This document shows positions 5,916 through 5,991 of a stretch of DNA of 5,991 bases, piece after piece (positions within the stretch are counted from its first letter, which is position 1; every line of letters begins with the position of its first letter). Source of the stretch: Actinomyces sp. HMSC035G02 (GTDB taxonomy: Bacteria > Actinomycetota > Actinomycetes > Actinomycetales > Actinomycetaceae); NCBI GenBank assembly GCA_001838165.1, contig KV835905.1, positions 1 to 5,991 on the forward strand. Direction: 5' to 3'. Made by a program: the position numbers and the translations under genes. The notes under the pieces were generated by a model, which had not been told where the DNA came from, did no database searches, and saw nothing but the letters and a program-made list of their open reading frames with translations.

Positions 5916-5991
5916 GCCACCGCCCATCAATTTCGCACGTAATTCCCCTGCGGCTTGTTCAAACATTGAATTTGCGTCGTTGGAATTGCAA
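5916..5991. other. Low-GC tail at the right edge, no supportable gene
   Basis: From 5926 to the end 28 of 66 bases are G or C (about 42%), far below the rest of the window. A small perfect inverted repeat TTCAA-ACA-TTGAA lies at 5958-5970. A minus-strand frame is open from the edge through an ATG at 5964-5966, but it has no ribosome site and its codons are unlike those of the neighbours, so no gene is called. It could be a promoter/leader region of a gene beyond the edge, or sequence of foreign origin. Confidence 0.4.

Noticed and set aside
5552..5920. Minus-strand reading frames of about 100-120 residues across the tRNA, including peptides like GGVEPP...NTDLNRARLPIPP and RGELNPHSITGTRT
   Set aside because: These are antisense translations of the tRNA-Leu gene, a well-known artefact in protein databases. 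The rest of each frame is the palindrome and terminator read antisense, with Pro/Gly/Ala/Arg-rich low complexity.
5634..5991. Minus-strand frame entering from the right edge and containing an ATG at 5964-5966
   Set aside because: It has no ribosome site, its first 25-30 codons have A/T-rich third positions unlike the neighbours, and it then runs through the palindrome, terminator and tRNA. It is more likely non-coding.

Overview
The window looks like a chromosomal segment of a GC-rich actinobacterium. The coding regions are rich in G/C at third codon positions, the -10/-35 elements are sparse, and the tRNA has no encoded CCA. The protein styles fit the Actinomycetaceae (Actinomyces/Schaalia-like), but the genus is a guess from general resemblance, not from a search.

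Layout. A minus-strand gene (55-1191) encodes a lipoprotein substrate-binding component of an iron-siderophore/cobalamin-type ABC importer. Its permease and ATPase genes are not visible and may lie beyond the left edge. A divergent intergenic region (1192-1414) carries the lipoprotein's promoter, with a possible degenerate DtxR/IdeR iron box, and a weak candidate promoter for the rightward genes. Rightward come a cytosolic 5'-nucleotidase of the cN-I family (1415-2347) and, 98 bp later, two translationally coupled genes of an energy-coupling factor (ECF) transporter. The first (2446-4572) is a single polypeptide joining a membrane S-like domain to two complete ATPase domains. The second (4569-5444, ATGA overlap) is the EcfT-type transmembrane coupling protein. 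Together they could supply all four functional parts of an ECF importer from two genes; the substrate cannot be read from the sequence.

After a 124-bp gap come a well-formed tRNA-Leu(CAG) with its own strong promoter and an excellent intrinsic terminator. The remaining roughly 300 bp (5695-5991) hold no supportable protein gene. They contain an imperfect 18-bp tandem duplication and a remarkable extended inverted repeat (5781-5915) that can fold into one long hairpin. Its two outer-arm mismatches are both C.A on the + strand, so they become G.U wobbles in a minus-strand RNA. The last 66 bases drop abruptly to about 42% GC.

How it fits together. The lipoprotein and the ECF module are separate uptake systems on opposite strands, and nothing ties them to the same substrate. 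The nucleotidase recycles nucleoside monophosphates and may share a transcript with the ECF genes, because no convincing terminator separates them. No clearly new multi-gene system is visible. The best candidates for something under-described are the 135-bp hairpin element and the fused, substrate-unknown ECF transporter.
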